Positions 12,596-24,300 of a DNA stretch of 64,000 nt are shown in pieces. The position numbers and the translations under genes are program-made. Below the pieces are notes generated by a model. The model ran no database searches and had not been told where the DNA came from. It saw only the letters and a list, made by a program, of their open reading frames with translations. This DNA comes from Lactarius indigo (taxonomy: Eukaryota; Basidiomycota; Agaricomycetes; Russulales; Russulaceae): NCBI GenBank assembly GCA_025766275.1, contig JAFKAC010000014.1, positions 62,001 through 126,000 on the forward strand, written 5' to 3'. Numbering within the stretch: position 1 is the stretch's first letter; each line of letters opens with the position of its first letter.

Positions 12596-13741
12596 GTAAA
12601 ACTAGTGTTCGCGAGCATCTGTTACGCTTGACCCGACTATGATCCGACTATGACCCACTTTTTCTCTGACCCAACTATATGACTCGATCCATGTACGATA
12701 GATGCCTCGACCGTAGTTGTAAGTTCGTACTTAAGAGTCGACATGTAACTTCTCGTGGACAAAGCTTGACCTACTGTATTCAACTGCAGTAGAGTTACTC
12801 GTTTCTTCGCTCCACAAATACAATTCACGCTTGTCTTGTCTATTCGCCAAAGCTCCGAACAACGCGCCTTACTGCCCCCGGGCCTGACAATACCGGCACA
12901 AGGTGATTAGTATATATAGAACAAACTCAGGGATATCGGGTTAGACAGACGTCATCGTAAGTTGAGGTGCTCCATACGGCTACATGCTATGATGCACAAG
13001 GAAATGGGGGTTTTTTAAAAATTAAAAATTAACTCAGAGATCACGTGCGTGTACGGTGAAAACTCTATTGACTTATTTATAATAGGAAACCAAAGGGGAG
13101 AGATCATCAAAGACTGTAGAGTATCGCGCGACTTCCCGTTCTCAGTAAAATCAATAACGAGCTGAGGAAAGGGAGCCGTTGATACCACAAAAGAGAGCCT
13201 TGTTAATGCCAGTAAGGCATTGAATCTTACTGCAGCGATTCAGTACTGTGGGACCCGAGAAGGATTGTCGCGACCGGGACGATGTGGGCGATGGGTGGCT
13301 ATGGGTTGGGCAATGGCGGATATGGGTTGCCAGGATCTGGCTGAGAACCCCTACAAGCTGACGTTTTCTGATAGAGAGCAGGGTCCACCTTACTATGAGC
13401 CATCTGCACGGAACTTGATGCTAAGGATAAAGGATGGGGGTCACACTTGAGCAATGGATAAAATCATGTTCATTATGGTGCATGATCGGGCATTTTCTGA
13501 GTGATCTGATTTTTATTGCGTGCATGATGTCGGCGCTCACTATCCTGAGAGGTATCCGAATCCTAGCGATTATGCCCCATCGTCAGGGCAGTCTACTGCT
13601 CGTTGTTGATAATTACCTATAATTCCTTTCCGCATGTGGCGTCGAAACCGTCAACTACAACCTGATGGTACTAACACGTAAGTCTCGTCTAAAGTCACTA
13701 TTTTCCTGAGTAGAAATAAACCTATTTCGGGGTGGCAAGGC
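12596..13741. other. Gene-free spacer between GTPase gene 1 and the hydrolase
   Basis: Convergent 3' ends of GTPase gene 1 and the hydrolase border this 1.1-kb gap. A short Gly/Met-rich frame near 13,280-13,345 (repeats of atgggt and gggttg) is too degenerate to call. An AT-rich patch lies at about 13,010-13,035. No recognisable protein or RNA gene was found. Confidence 0.5.
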
Positions 13742-15024
13742 TCATCCGGTGCTACCGACGTCCTCCAAGAATCCCCCTGCATTCATCCATTTCAAACATT
13801 GCGAGGCTACATCGGCGCTATGGTCTAGCAAAGGGAAAGGGTCAACGACCTCGACTTGACGAAGGTACAAAAAAGGAGATTCCCGTACTGAGACAGAACC
13901 CGTGCGGGATATCACTGGGCCCATGGGCCACCCGCACTTCCGCAGGCGTTCCGCGCAAGGTGCGCAGGACAACTTCTCGCTGCCCACCAACCCAGTCATC
14001 CCTCTCCGCGTAGTAGAGCCAGACTTTGTCTGAAAATTCGCGGAGGAAGTCGGCGTCGGGACCAAGAACGGTCTTGAATTCGTCGTCCGCCATCGTCAGA
14101 GATGCATATATCGCCGCGGGTGCTTGCAGAAAGCGATACACGAAGCGCAGCTGGCTCTCCGGCCAGGAATTAAGGACGAGGTGGAGGACCCACTGGGGAG
14201 TGTGTTGGACTAGCAGCGAGAGATACGCAAGGGCGCGCGGCAAAGGCGGGCGGAAGAAGGGCTGTGCGTACCAGCGGTAGGGTGGGAGGCATGAGATAGA
14301 CTATATGCCAGGAAATTGCAACTGTATATGTGCGTACCGAGAGGAATTTACCATTCGGGCTCCCACCTATTTCGGATATCGTGGGGGTTAACATAAACGC
14401 ACCAACGCGTGTATGGGAGCGCAGAGCAGCAGTGCGGGCCTTCAGCATTTCCTGGATGAACCAGGCGCCGATGCTATGTCCCACAAAGAGCACGTTCGTC
14501 TCGGGACCGTATGCGGCGAGCAGCTCGTCGAGGAACTCAACGAGAGACTGTATCTGCGCAGGCAGGGTTACGGAAGAGGTGTCGGGAAACGAGCGGTCGC
14601 CGCCGATATAGGAGGACAAGCCCAGGTGAGCGTGGGCGAAGATGGTGATGGAAGAGTTAGCCTCAGCGTATATCGTGTCCAAAAAGGGGATGTAGAAGTC
14701 GAGTAGCCCTGGGTTGCCTGAGAAAGGAGAAACCACATGTCAGTAGAGACAAGAACGGGGAAAGGGGGAGAGGAAGGCTCGGGTAAACGGACCAGGGATG
14801 AAAACTAGTACTGTGCGAGGGCCCGGGACGACAGAACCACTGGCACTTTGAGACTTCGGATCCTTCGGAGTCCATGGCCACCACAGTACCTGCGCCTGCC
14901 CGAAAGGTCGTCCATGGTTATACGTTGCATGCACAGGCACAGCCCCGGGAGCCTGAGTCGGCAAAGGTGGCTGCGAGGGTTGGAGAAATGAGGGAAGTGA
15001 TGACTCAAGCTGCGTAGCTCCCAT
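13742..15024 (-). CDS. Lipid-droplet-associated-hydrolase-like alpha/beta hydrolase (LDAH/DUF2305 family)
   Basis: Four exons join cleanly on the minus strand: 15,024-14,793, 14,717-14,338, 14,261-13,889 and 13,854-13,742. The introns are 75, 76 and 34 nt (the last is very short). The product is 365 residues. After a Pro/Gln-rich N-terminus comes VLVFIPGNPGLLDFY, the family's oxyanion-hole strand motif, then a FAHAHLG segment. The nucleophile elbow GHSIGA supplies the catalytic Ser. An acidic residue lies in YYAERDDWVG and the catalytic His in DIPHGF near the C-terminus. This matches the order in lipid-droplet hydrolases of animals and yeast, which act on sterol esters or other neutral lipids at the droplet surface. 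It is the one ordinary single-copy gene here and probably marks the ancestral local gene order. Confidence 0.85.
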
Positions 15025-15231
15025 CTGAGATGCGGCCGCTACAGTTGTGGTGCGTCACTCAGGCCGGACTCGCTTCGTTCCGTTCCGTTGCCATGTGTCT
15101 TTGTCATCACTGCCCTCCCCTGTTTGTTTCGTCGGCCTTTTCTCCAACCCCCATCCTTTTCCCTCACAGGGCTTTTTCTATTTTCTACCCGCCTGAACGA
15201 GACAAATCATCAAAGGGACCGACAAACGAAC

Positions 15232-15596
15232 ATGGCTCACCTTCCCTCCCAGGACCCTGCGGCAGCCCCTCTACTCGAGCACACACCCCACTCAATGTCC
15301 AACTATTTGTACGCCTGTTCTACCACGACGAAGACAAATGGCCAGGTTCCTATCTCAGGAAGATCTTCGACTTGGTATCCCCTTCGAAGAGCTCTTTGGC
15401 CAGTGCAACTTCTAGCTTTTCGCATTCTTCGCTACATCGTGCACATGCAGAACCACTCTTAAGCTTAAGCCCTGGTCGCTTTGGCGTTTTGGACATCGAC
15501 CTGCACAGCGGTATCATGCACAATACTTTGTTGGTGCGCACGCTAAGTCACCTTTCGCTCGAGGGAGCCGGACGTAGCAGTGGAGCCATACCCTAA
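15232..15596 (+). CDS. Possible short divergent open frame, unassigned
   Basis: The hydrolase start at 15,024 faces an open stretch on the plus strand. An ATG at 15,232 (MAHLPSQDPAAAP) follows a C/T-rich leader; that frame closes at about 15,462, and an overlapping frame stays open to 15,596. No domain is recognised and a splice may connect the frames. It could be a divergent transcript or the first exon of an unknown gene. Low confidence. Confidence 0.2.
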
Positions 15597-15599
15597 CCA

Positions 15600-16832
15600 T
15601 TTCTTACGGGGGCTCGTCGACGTCGCTGTAGATACGATATCATTCGCATGTTCTCACTAGCCGACCTCTCGCGATGCCTGGGTCTGCGCTATCCTGAGGC
15701 AAAGTCTAGCAACGGGCGGTACTCGCAAAACTTTCCGGTATATGCGGTTTTTGCATTGTTGTGTTCAACCGTACATTACCTGGCGCCGAACGTGGCATCG
15801 CTCGGCTATTGAGCGAGGACCTGTTAGCGCAGCCCTATACCGGCGCCTTGGCTCTACATCTGTGACCCGAGTCGCTTCACTGCCCCCCTGAGCTATCTGG
15901 GCACAAAACCGTGAGGTAGCAAAGCTAGGTCGATCGACTCCCAAAACGTAGTCTTTTTGAGAGACCAGTAGGAGTTTGTCATACTTCTAGAAGTCACTGG
16001 GGGTTTTCCAAACGATCCGGGTTTGCACGCCACCTGAATTAGGTGTCTACTCAGGATCGGAGTCCTAGCATCGGCGGCACACAGGTAAACCTCACCATTC
16101 CAAAATTCTGCCAACAATGACTCGGACAGTTGGAACGTCGCATATTTCCATAGGGTCTTTGCTGTCGTACTTCACTTTGAACAGCATAAAAGTCTCTGAG
16201 GGCTTTGAGCCTATTCGGCTGGGTCTGACAAGCGTGTCCGGACGTACTCTCATATTCCCACCTTCAATTTCAATTTTTCTTATTGTAGCGTACTGTACTA
16301 CACACTCTGACGACGGCTGATACCGTGTTTGCTGAGTGATGACTATGTACTTGACCTGTCGACCGTCCTATCACGCCCAACGTCATGGTGACCTACCCTC
16401 ATGTGCCGGGGACCCCTGCGCACAGCTAAGCCCTGGGAACTGCGTCGTTCCGAAGCAGGTGACACGCTTGTCATGGGTCATCTCTGAAACTCACGCAAAA
16501 ACATCGACACTTTGGGACGAGAGTCTAACCCGCGCCCAGAGTCAACCCTGGTGCAGGACTGGCAGGTATTTTCCTGGAAAACGGGGCAGATAACCGAGTA
16601 GGGACTTGTCTTTCATGTAGCTATCTGATGGAAGAGAGGCCGTACGTACAGATGTATGAGAATGGTGGGTCCAAGTTATTGTTATTGCGGCCCGGGTGCT
16701 TGTGGTAGGCGTCAAGTGCACCGCAGGCCAGGAACAGTGGCACCATACCCATGTGTCAGACCGCCCCCCACCGCCAGCTGCCATCTTATTTATTATGAAG
16801 TGGTAGAGAGGACGCGTGTAGGTCATGGATAA
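15600..16832. other. Gene-free spacer
   Basis: No frame with recognisable homology was found on either strand. A short open run around 15,745-15,860 (FNRTLPGAERGIARLL) looks protein-like but is isolated and unidentified. The sequence is non-repetitive within the window. Confidence 0.4.
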
Positions 16833-16940
16833 CTGGATGTTTAGTCTCGACTGCCAGATGCCTAGAATCCCAGAGAACGATCAGATATCTCTCCGCCGGT
16901 GGCGCTCCACTGATCATGCGGCCGACATGCGACTTCTGAT
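16833..16940 (+). repeat. Dispersed inverted repeat, copy B (upstream of GTPase gene 2)
   Basis: Matches the reverse complement of 3,163-3,272 over about 105 bp with scattered substitutions. It lies about 1.4 kb upstream of the second GTPase gene, whereas copy A lies 0.4 kb upstream of the first. Confidence 0.6.
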
Positions 16941-17939
16941 TTGTGAGATTCCTGGACCCTTATCGTTGATTGAACCCTTATCGACTTATCGTTGATTCAT
17001 GAGGAAGATAGACGATTCTGTCAGAGGGGAATTCCGCTCAGCGCTAGCCTAGGACGACTCCCACATGACACCAGAAGTGCATGTCGTCACCCCTTCTTTC
17101 TTTCCCTAGAATAAATGCTCACATGAAATTCTCCCCCACAGACATTTAAATAGATCTCTCTTGTGAGCACTTCATGAGCAGATGAGGTTACTAGAGTCAA
17201 ATGTGCCAGCTTGAGGGTGACTAGTTCCAAGGGAAGCGTGGCAGTAGTAACCTACGTCACTTGACTCGGACGTCACTCGACATACCATCTTCCATTGGCA
17301 CCTCATTTCAAACTTGCACTGATAAGAATTATAAGACATGAGACACCGTTTGCGCCCTTCGGCCTTGAGCACTTTCTTTAAGTTTCTTACTGTACTTCTT
17401 TCATACGAATCACATCTTCCATCATATGCGTATATTTGAGATCTCACGTGCACTATTGAATGTAAGATAGTATGATTCTATCCCATGTGGTTAGGACATT
17501 GAATTTCGTCCCTACATTACATTGAAGGGAGTAGAGAGTCCGAGTCACTAGGTTCATTCAACAAGATGTGTCAGGTCTTTGTGACCTTCGGGCTTTGCCG
17601 AGTCCTCTCATCCAGCATGACTCTGACCAACGCGACTCTGATTCCGACTAACTTACGGGAGCTTCGTTTTTTGACGTCTAGTCATGCGGTGAGTAGACTC
17701 TCAAATTCGGTACACGGGTTCAAGTTGGAAAGTTCGAGTTTGGTGAAGTGCGTAATTACCACGCTGGGCATTGTACATGTTTGTGGTATGGTTTTGAGAG
17801 GTGCGACTCAACGAGTTCTAATCTACCACTGTGCGAATAACATGTTTATCAATGCGAGCCAAATGGGACCCTCAATCTTAAAACGACATCCTCATTGGTG
17901 GACACCGACTCTCAAGCCCTATGTAGTGCCTCGTCCCAA

Positions 17940-18304
17940 GTACCCGTGCCGGTCTTTCCTATACTGCTCAGAAGAGCGAAGATACGAAAATTGGGGGACT
18001 GATAACGAGTCTTCCTTTAACCTTGCAGCTCTCTGCGACTATGTCACCCTCTCACCTGCTTGTGATGTGGGGAAGGTGTGAAGGAAGGCCGCATGGATGC
18101 ATCATCCCGACCAAGTGCTCAACATGACGTCACTGCCCTCAATCCTTTATAGTGATATCGGCAATATCATTGATGCACGTCCTATACATAGTATCGAAAA
18201 CATCTTGGACGCTATTCCTTCGGCAACACATTCTGTTCTCTTTCCTGCGCTGAACGGTGATATCCACAAACACCCTTGTCAAAACGACAGTACCTGAATT
18301 CGTC
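17940..18304 (+). promoter_or_regulatory. Conserved 5' flank / probable promoter of GTPase gene 2
   Basis: Homologous to 3,300-3,646. It shares the tgctcagaagagcga-like block, the gggggactgataacgagtctt block and cctttatag (18,145-18,151), a TATA-like motif about 155 bp before the ATG. The long open frame ending at 18,081 that overlaps this block is not conserved in copy 1. Confidence 0.55.
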
Positions 18305-21300
18305 ATGTTCAACACTGGGCACGACGCACCTGGTACGATGGCATGCTATCTACACCATCAGGGTGCATTGTCTGACTTAATATCTCCAGGTTCAGCCGAT
18401 GGCAAGAGCCTCCACAGTCCGCTCCTTGTGAGAGATTTACTGACTACATTTGCGGCAGCCGGACGCTACCAGCCTCGACCCCCTGAGCCCGATCTGTCTC
18501 GCCCAGTAAATGGAATGTATCCCCTTCTCGATTTAATCACAGAGCAAGGAAGCAGCGGTCTCGGTAATCCCTGTTCTTTACATCAGTTATGCCTACGCTC
18601 ATATGACATCAGTGGACAAGATTGTCGTCGCTCAACGATCTCTCCAAGAATTTATCAATGCGCTCTCCCCGGGTGCATATTCTTCCATCACAAAAGTCAA
18701 CTTCAAAATGTTGGATAACGTTGTTCTCAAGCCATTCGGAATCTATGGTTCAAAAGAAGAGATCGTTAGGTTTCTCGGTGAAATAAAAGCTGTAGATGAC
18801 AGCACGTACGTTCTCTACTTTTATTTTTTGGTATTTGGGTGGTCTAACGCCTCAGACAGCGCGCATGAATTGCTCGTGTCACGGAATGGGCAGGCAGCTG
18901 GGAGCTCTGAGCCAGTTCTGAGATCAGGACTATATATTGTGCGCTCATTCGTGTCCACCTCCGAAGAGCAAGCATATGTGGTCTACTGGCCGGAAGATAC
19001 CACGTGGGACGACCGTGCGGCCTCGCCCGTCCAGCGTAACAGAGTGACATTCATGCGGTGCGGTCAACTTTCTCGCCGTCTTCCGAGCCTATTCCTAATC
19101 TATCGGATCTACTTAGATACCTGAGCAAGCTATGCGATCAACTAGTTTGTTTGCTTTCGACTGAACATTCAAGGGCAATTGTGTGGAGTGAGGACGATGA
19201 TGGAACTGACAAGGATGATGACGACGACGACGACAGCGACGGCGCACCGACCGACTCGGAGAAAGCTGACTCGAGCCGTGTCTATCATTTCAAGGTGGAA
19301 AAAACCAAGGATCAAGAAGAGAACGTCGTTGTCCGAGCAGGATTTACGGTACGCTTACCATGTGACAACAGACTTCCCCTAAACTAATCCCTGCATGTCA
19401 CAAGATGACGTCTCCCCTTATTGTTGATCAATCACTCCCACAGGGAGTGGACGCAGACCCAAGGGCCTTTTATCCAGTGCTTCTTCATGGGGAGAAGGTG
19501 CAAGGTTTCATGACGACCACATTCGTGCCAGCGAGGACGATCGTTGAGCCATTTGCTCACGATTACCAGACTGCTGACCAGATTAGGCTTCGTTTGTAAG
19601 TCTCGTTGCCTTTTGGGTCTACATCTTGATAGAATCGCCTTGTCAGGGGAAAAGAGGTTGTGTTATGTCTTTCCGAGAAATTCGACAGCGCATCGCTGAA
19701 GTCCTTGCTTACGGCATTGGGCCTGAGGACCCGATTCCCGAAAGAATACGAAGCTTGGGAGAGAAGCAAGAGTGAGATAGAGCGTCGATTCCAGCAAATC
19801 ATTTCACAACGGAAAGCGGAGGTACATGCGAAAATCGAACAAGACTTTGAAGGAATACGCGTCAAAGTGCAGAGGGCCGTTATCGGCGAATTGTTAAAGA
19901 CATTTCCGTAAGCACCGGCTACCCCTCGGAGTGTCAACCCCCTCATAACCGACGCCAGGTCGCTTCGACGTGAAGTCTTTTTACCTGAATCGAGTTCTGC
20001 CGAACCGACGGACCCCAAAGGTGACTCTAACGATGCGGAAAGTAAGATTATCGATCTCCTTTCTCGTTCCCCGGCGGGTGATTCTAACGTATGCCGTAGA
20101 TTCGCTTCGCGACCTTTTCCTCCTTTACCCACGCGTGGAGCAGATATTGTGGGGAAATATACGTGGAGCCGACTTCGGCAAATACTTGAGGGCCTCCGAA
20201 TTTCAGTTCAAGAAGAAACGTATGATGTTCCTTCACCTGCTGAATTCAGACTCGCAAGACGGAAATGGTCCAAGTCCGGACTTGACCCGGTCCGTAGCAG
20301 ATGCTGTCCTCGGTCAGCAGGACGAGAGGAGCGCCTTGGCAGTTCTCGAAGCATTTGGAAAGGACGACAAAGGCATCTTTTCGTGGCTACAAAGTCTCTT
20401 TAAGTCGTCACGAGGAAAAGAGGGTTTGTGGGAAAGCGCCAGTAGACGTGCGTCGTCGGTATCAGATTCTCAGTTCCTTTCGGAGCTCAAGACCATCCCT
20501 GTCGATGATTATCTACACGAAGCTGCCACTGACGTCGAGGGAACTGCCTACGCATTACTCACAAAACAGGTCGAGACCTTGGTATCTGGAGTTAGTCGGC
20601 AGATCATTTCAACGCAAGAAAAGGAATGTGACAAGCAAATTCAACGAAAAGCGGAAACAGAGGAGGCTAGAGAGGTACAAATGCTATGGTCCAAGTTCGT
20701 CCACCAAGTTAAGGACGTATCTGCACAGCGCTCCACGTCGTACGTCTCCGATTGTATCCAAATGGGCTAGCGCTGATAACCTCGTGGTGCAGGCGCACAG
20801 TTGTCTACGTCGACCACTTCAAAGTCAGGAAATCGACCTTTTCCCGGGGTTTGTTTGAATAGTTGTCTCCAACCTGGGCGTGTCTCATCCGCCTAAACAG
20901 ATACTTACTACATCAGTGGCCGTCAGGAGTCTCTCAAAGAAGATGAGATAGAATATCGCATTCATCTCTTGCGCCTGCGCGCAGACGAGAGCCAGAAAGT
21001 GCAACTCGATCCATCATACGTACCGACACCCATCCTTGAGGGACGGCTTACACATTCGTTCCGTGTCTCCTCATCGACTGTCGTCAAGTATAGTCTTTGC
21101 TAATCCCGTCTCTCCTACACTCATCCTTGCTACTCAGATATGTTCATCTCCTTGAAGGAGGACGAATGCTCTTGGGTCTCGTCGACTCTCATGGGAATAT
21201 CGTAATCTATGTCGAGAGTCTAAGTCGCATCGATGCTGCCATCCAAGGACGATCGTTTGCGAGGGTCTTCCACCGGGACAAGATTGGCGAAACGTGCCTT

Positions 21301-24300
21301 TTCACCCTCGACGAGTCGAAGCGCATGTTAGCTGTCTATTCATCCGCTAGGGTGCGTCTTTCGTTCTGATCGTCTCTTCTCTTATGTAATAATTGCTCGA
21401 TAGATGCAGCTCCATATCTTTGCGTTCGAGGACGAGCGGGGATCCTTGCGAGGGATAGGATCCGCGATTGACCTTGCTCCTTTCTATAGCAATGGAGTGT
21501 CCATTGTTCACGCGGCCTTCGTTCATGGTCGTGAAGAAATACTATTCGTGGATTCCAGTGCTCAAGCGAGAGTCTTTTCCTTGACCATGCTACAGCCTAA
21601 GTATATGCGACTCTTTACCTTTCCTCTATGGTATTTCTGACGCCCGATTGCAGACCTGCCTCTCTACAGCTACCACAGGTGCCACGAGCGATCTACTCTT
21701 CCCCAGATGGGTCATGTGCGCTAGTAGTTCAAGAAAAAGAAGGCGTATCCACCATGACGGCGTACCATTGGACGACATTCGCTTACACAGACGGAATTCC
21801 TATCACACTTCCTAATTTTCCTGTCGACCTTGATACGGCGCTTCTCACCTCAGTCGTGAATCGGAATAACATTCATCTCATCGGTCTCGACGTAACCTCA
21901 CAAACTTGCCGATCTGTTGTTCTTGATATCACGTGCAAAGCGACCGAGTTCTCGTTTCAAGAACAGCGTTCGAAGGCACCAACGAGCCATGGAAAAGAGA
22001 CGGTTCATAACTGCTTGATTGATTGCCACTCTGACGTCTGGACACGTTTCCCTGTGGTAGCAGCAGTGAAGCGGCGTACGATAACATCTTCGAGCGAACG
22101 GCAGCCGAGGACGCTGACTTTCGTGACTGACGACGATCAACGCCCGTTCTCGTTTTACTTTTCCGAAATGATTCGCAATTTTATGAAGACTTCGCGTAAG
22201 CCGACAGGCGATGTACTCAAAGGTATTACTGTCTCAGCACGGACCTTCACTTCATTTGCACGCGCATTCTTTTCCAGCCCGGATTGGTCGGTATCCCGCT
22301 TCCGAGCTGGCGAATGGCTGGCAGACTTACTCTGTCTTATTCCCATCCACATTGCCGTCACACACGAGAACAGATTTGTCCCGCTCAAGGATGGCATTCT
22401 GTCGGCACAACTGGAGATCTCGTTGCTTGGAGCTGAAGTCAACAGAATCGTGGACAGCTTGTCAATTGGATGGTATGAGTCGATATTTCAGTCGTATTGG
22501 GCCTCGAAAGTAAGTTCTCCACATCGTAGTCATAGTAATGGCCCTGACCCTCTTGCGGTAACCCCAGCCAGTGAAAGTTGTATCCTCAATGGGGGAACAA
22601 TCCGTTGGGAAGAGCTTTACCTTGAACCACCTAGTAGACACTTCATTCGCGGGGAGTGCGATGCGTACCACAGGTTGGTTTTTGGAGTACTCGTGATTTA
22701 AGATAATAATCGACCTTTTTCAGAGGGAGTCTGGTTATCCGTTTCTCCTACCGACGATGCGCTTATAGTCACGCTGGATTTCGAAGGTTGGCTTGATGTC
22801 GACTATTTCCCGTCGTTCGTTCGGTCTGGATAACGGCGAACAACAGGTGTACACAGTTTGGAGCGTTCGGCGCAAGAGGATACCCTTCTTGTTCTTTTCA
22901 ATACTGCAATATCGAACCTTGTAAGCGAATATATTCACTTGTGGTCCTCATTGTTGTGCTGAGAGTGCGCCGTGGGTAGGTTCTATTCCGAAATAACTTC
23001 GCCCTGAGTAGAGATATTACCGGTCTCTTCCAGTCCTTCCAGTCCAGCGCTTCGATTTTGGATCCGGCGTCCAATCCGTCACTCTTCCAGTCCACGCTTC
23101 TAGTCATCATCAAAGTAAGTGAACTCCGTTATAATGACACCACTATAATCTCCCCGCCATTCTAGGATGTCATTGATTCAGATGAGGCCGAAGTGACGAA
23201 AGAGTAAGTCTCAATGCGCGCGTAGTCCTCCTTCCACTAATGGAGGCCTAGATTTTCGCTCAAGTTCCAGAAGATTGTCGAGGACGAACAAGACTCTAAT
23301 TTCATCACTCGTCTTCACGCGGGGAATTTGAAGATCATCCCGTGGCCGGTGATCGAGTCAAAGGAATTCTACCAGCTTTTCAGGAAGGTTAAAAAGGCTC
23401 TCGACCAGCAACCGACGTCGCATCATACTGCGGGGGAGTTTTTGTTGACCCTGAAGACGCTCATGGCCAAATTGAAGGTTTGAACTACGCAATTACACGC
23501 GTATGTAAATCGCTGACCTGCGATATTCCCGATAGGCAAACGACTGGGGAGCTATGTCACGTATGTTCGTCTAGCCTTAATAGACTCGCCTCCCCTCATG
23601 TCTTTTGTCTTTATTTCAGAAACTATGGCTATGCACCGCGCGAATTCTCTTCTTGCGATCTTGCCTAATGCCTTGGAGACCGGATTTTCCGAGATCGGCC
23701 CCGAGCCAGTTCCGCTGAAGGTACGTTTAGAATCAAAGATACCTTGCGTCAGACTAAGAAGTTTAGAACTTCGATACGGATGTTGTGATCGAAGCGGAAG
23801 ATACCGAAGCACGATTCATTCTCACAGGGCCAGATACTCCAGTTACTGACCATGAAGGTCGGCTGGCGACTCTACGTGAACTCTGGGATCTGGCCCATCA
23901 AGGGCAACACTTCGACGACTCTACGTGGCACTCCCACCTTGTGCAATACTTAACTCACCTTGTCGACCTGCGGGTAGCTCATGTCCAGAGTTGGCTCGAC
24001 TCCAACGTCGAGCGATTCGAAGGCAGTCACGCAAGTATCGAAGAGTTACGCCGAACATTCGACAACGCTGTCATAGATCTACGTGCCAGCATCGAACTCT
24101 GTCGGTCGCAGTGTGGATCTTGCAATTTGGTTTGTGTGCGAAGCAGCCGTCTGCACAGAGACGGCCACGACTGCTTGACGAACCATAAATGTATTCATGA
24201 CTGTACCTTCTGTGAACGGGACGCCCTCCCTACACAACCCTGCGGCCAAACGTACGTTCGTCCGCATTCCTTGTCAACGCTTCTGACATATTGCAATACC

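Noticed and set aside
12596..13741. Possible small RNA or tRNA gene in the gap
   Set aside because: No cloverleaf-compatible sequence or internal A/B box pair was recognised by eye.
17566..18081. 171-codon open frame upstream of GTPase gene 2
   Set aside because: Its second half is the promoter block shared with GTPase gene 1, where the frame is not kept; no domain is recognisable.
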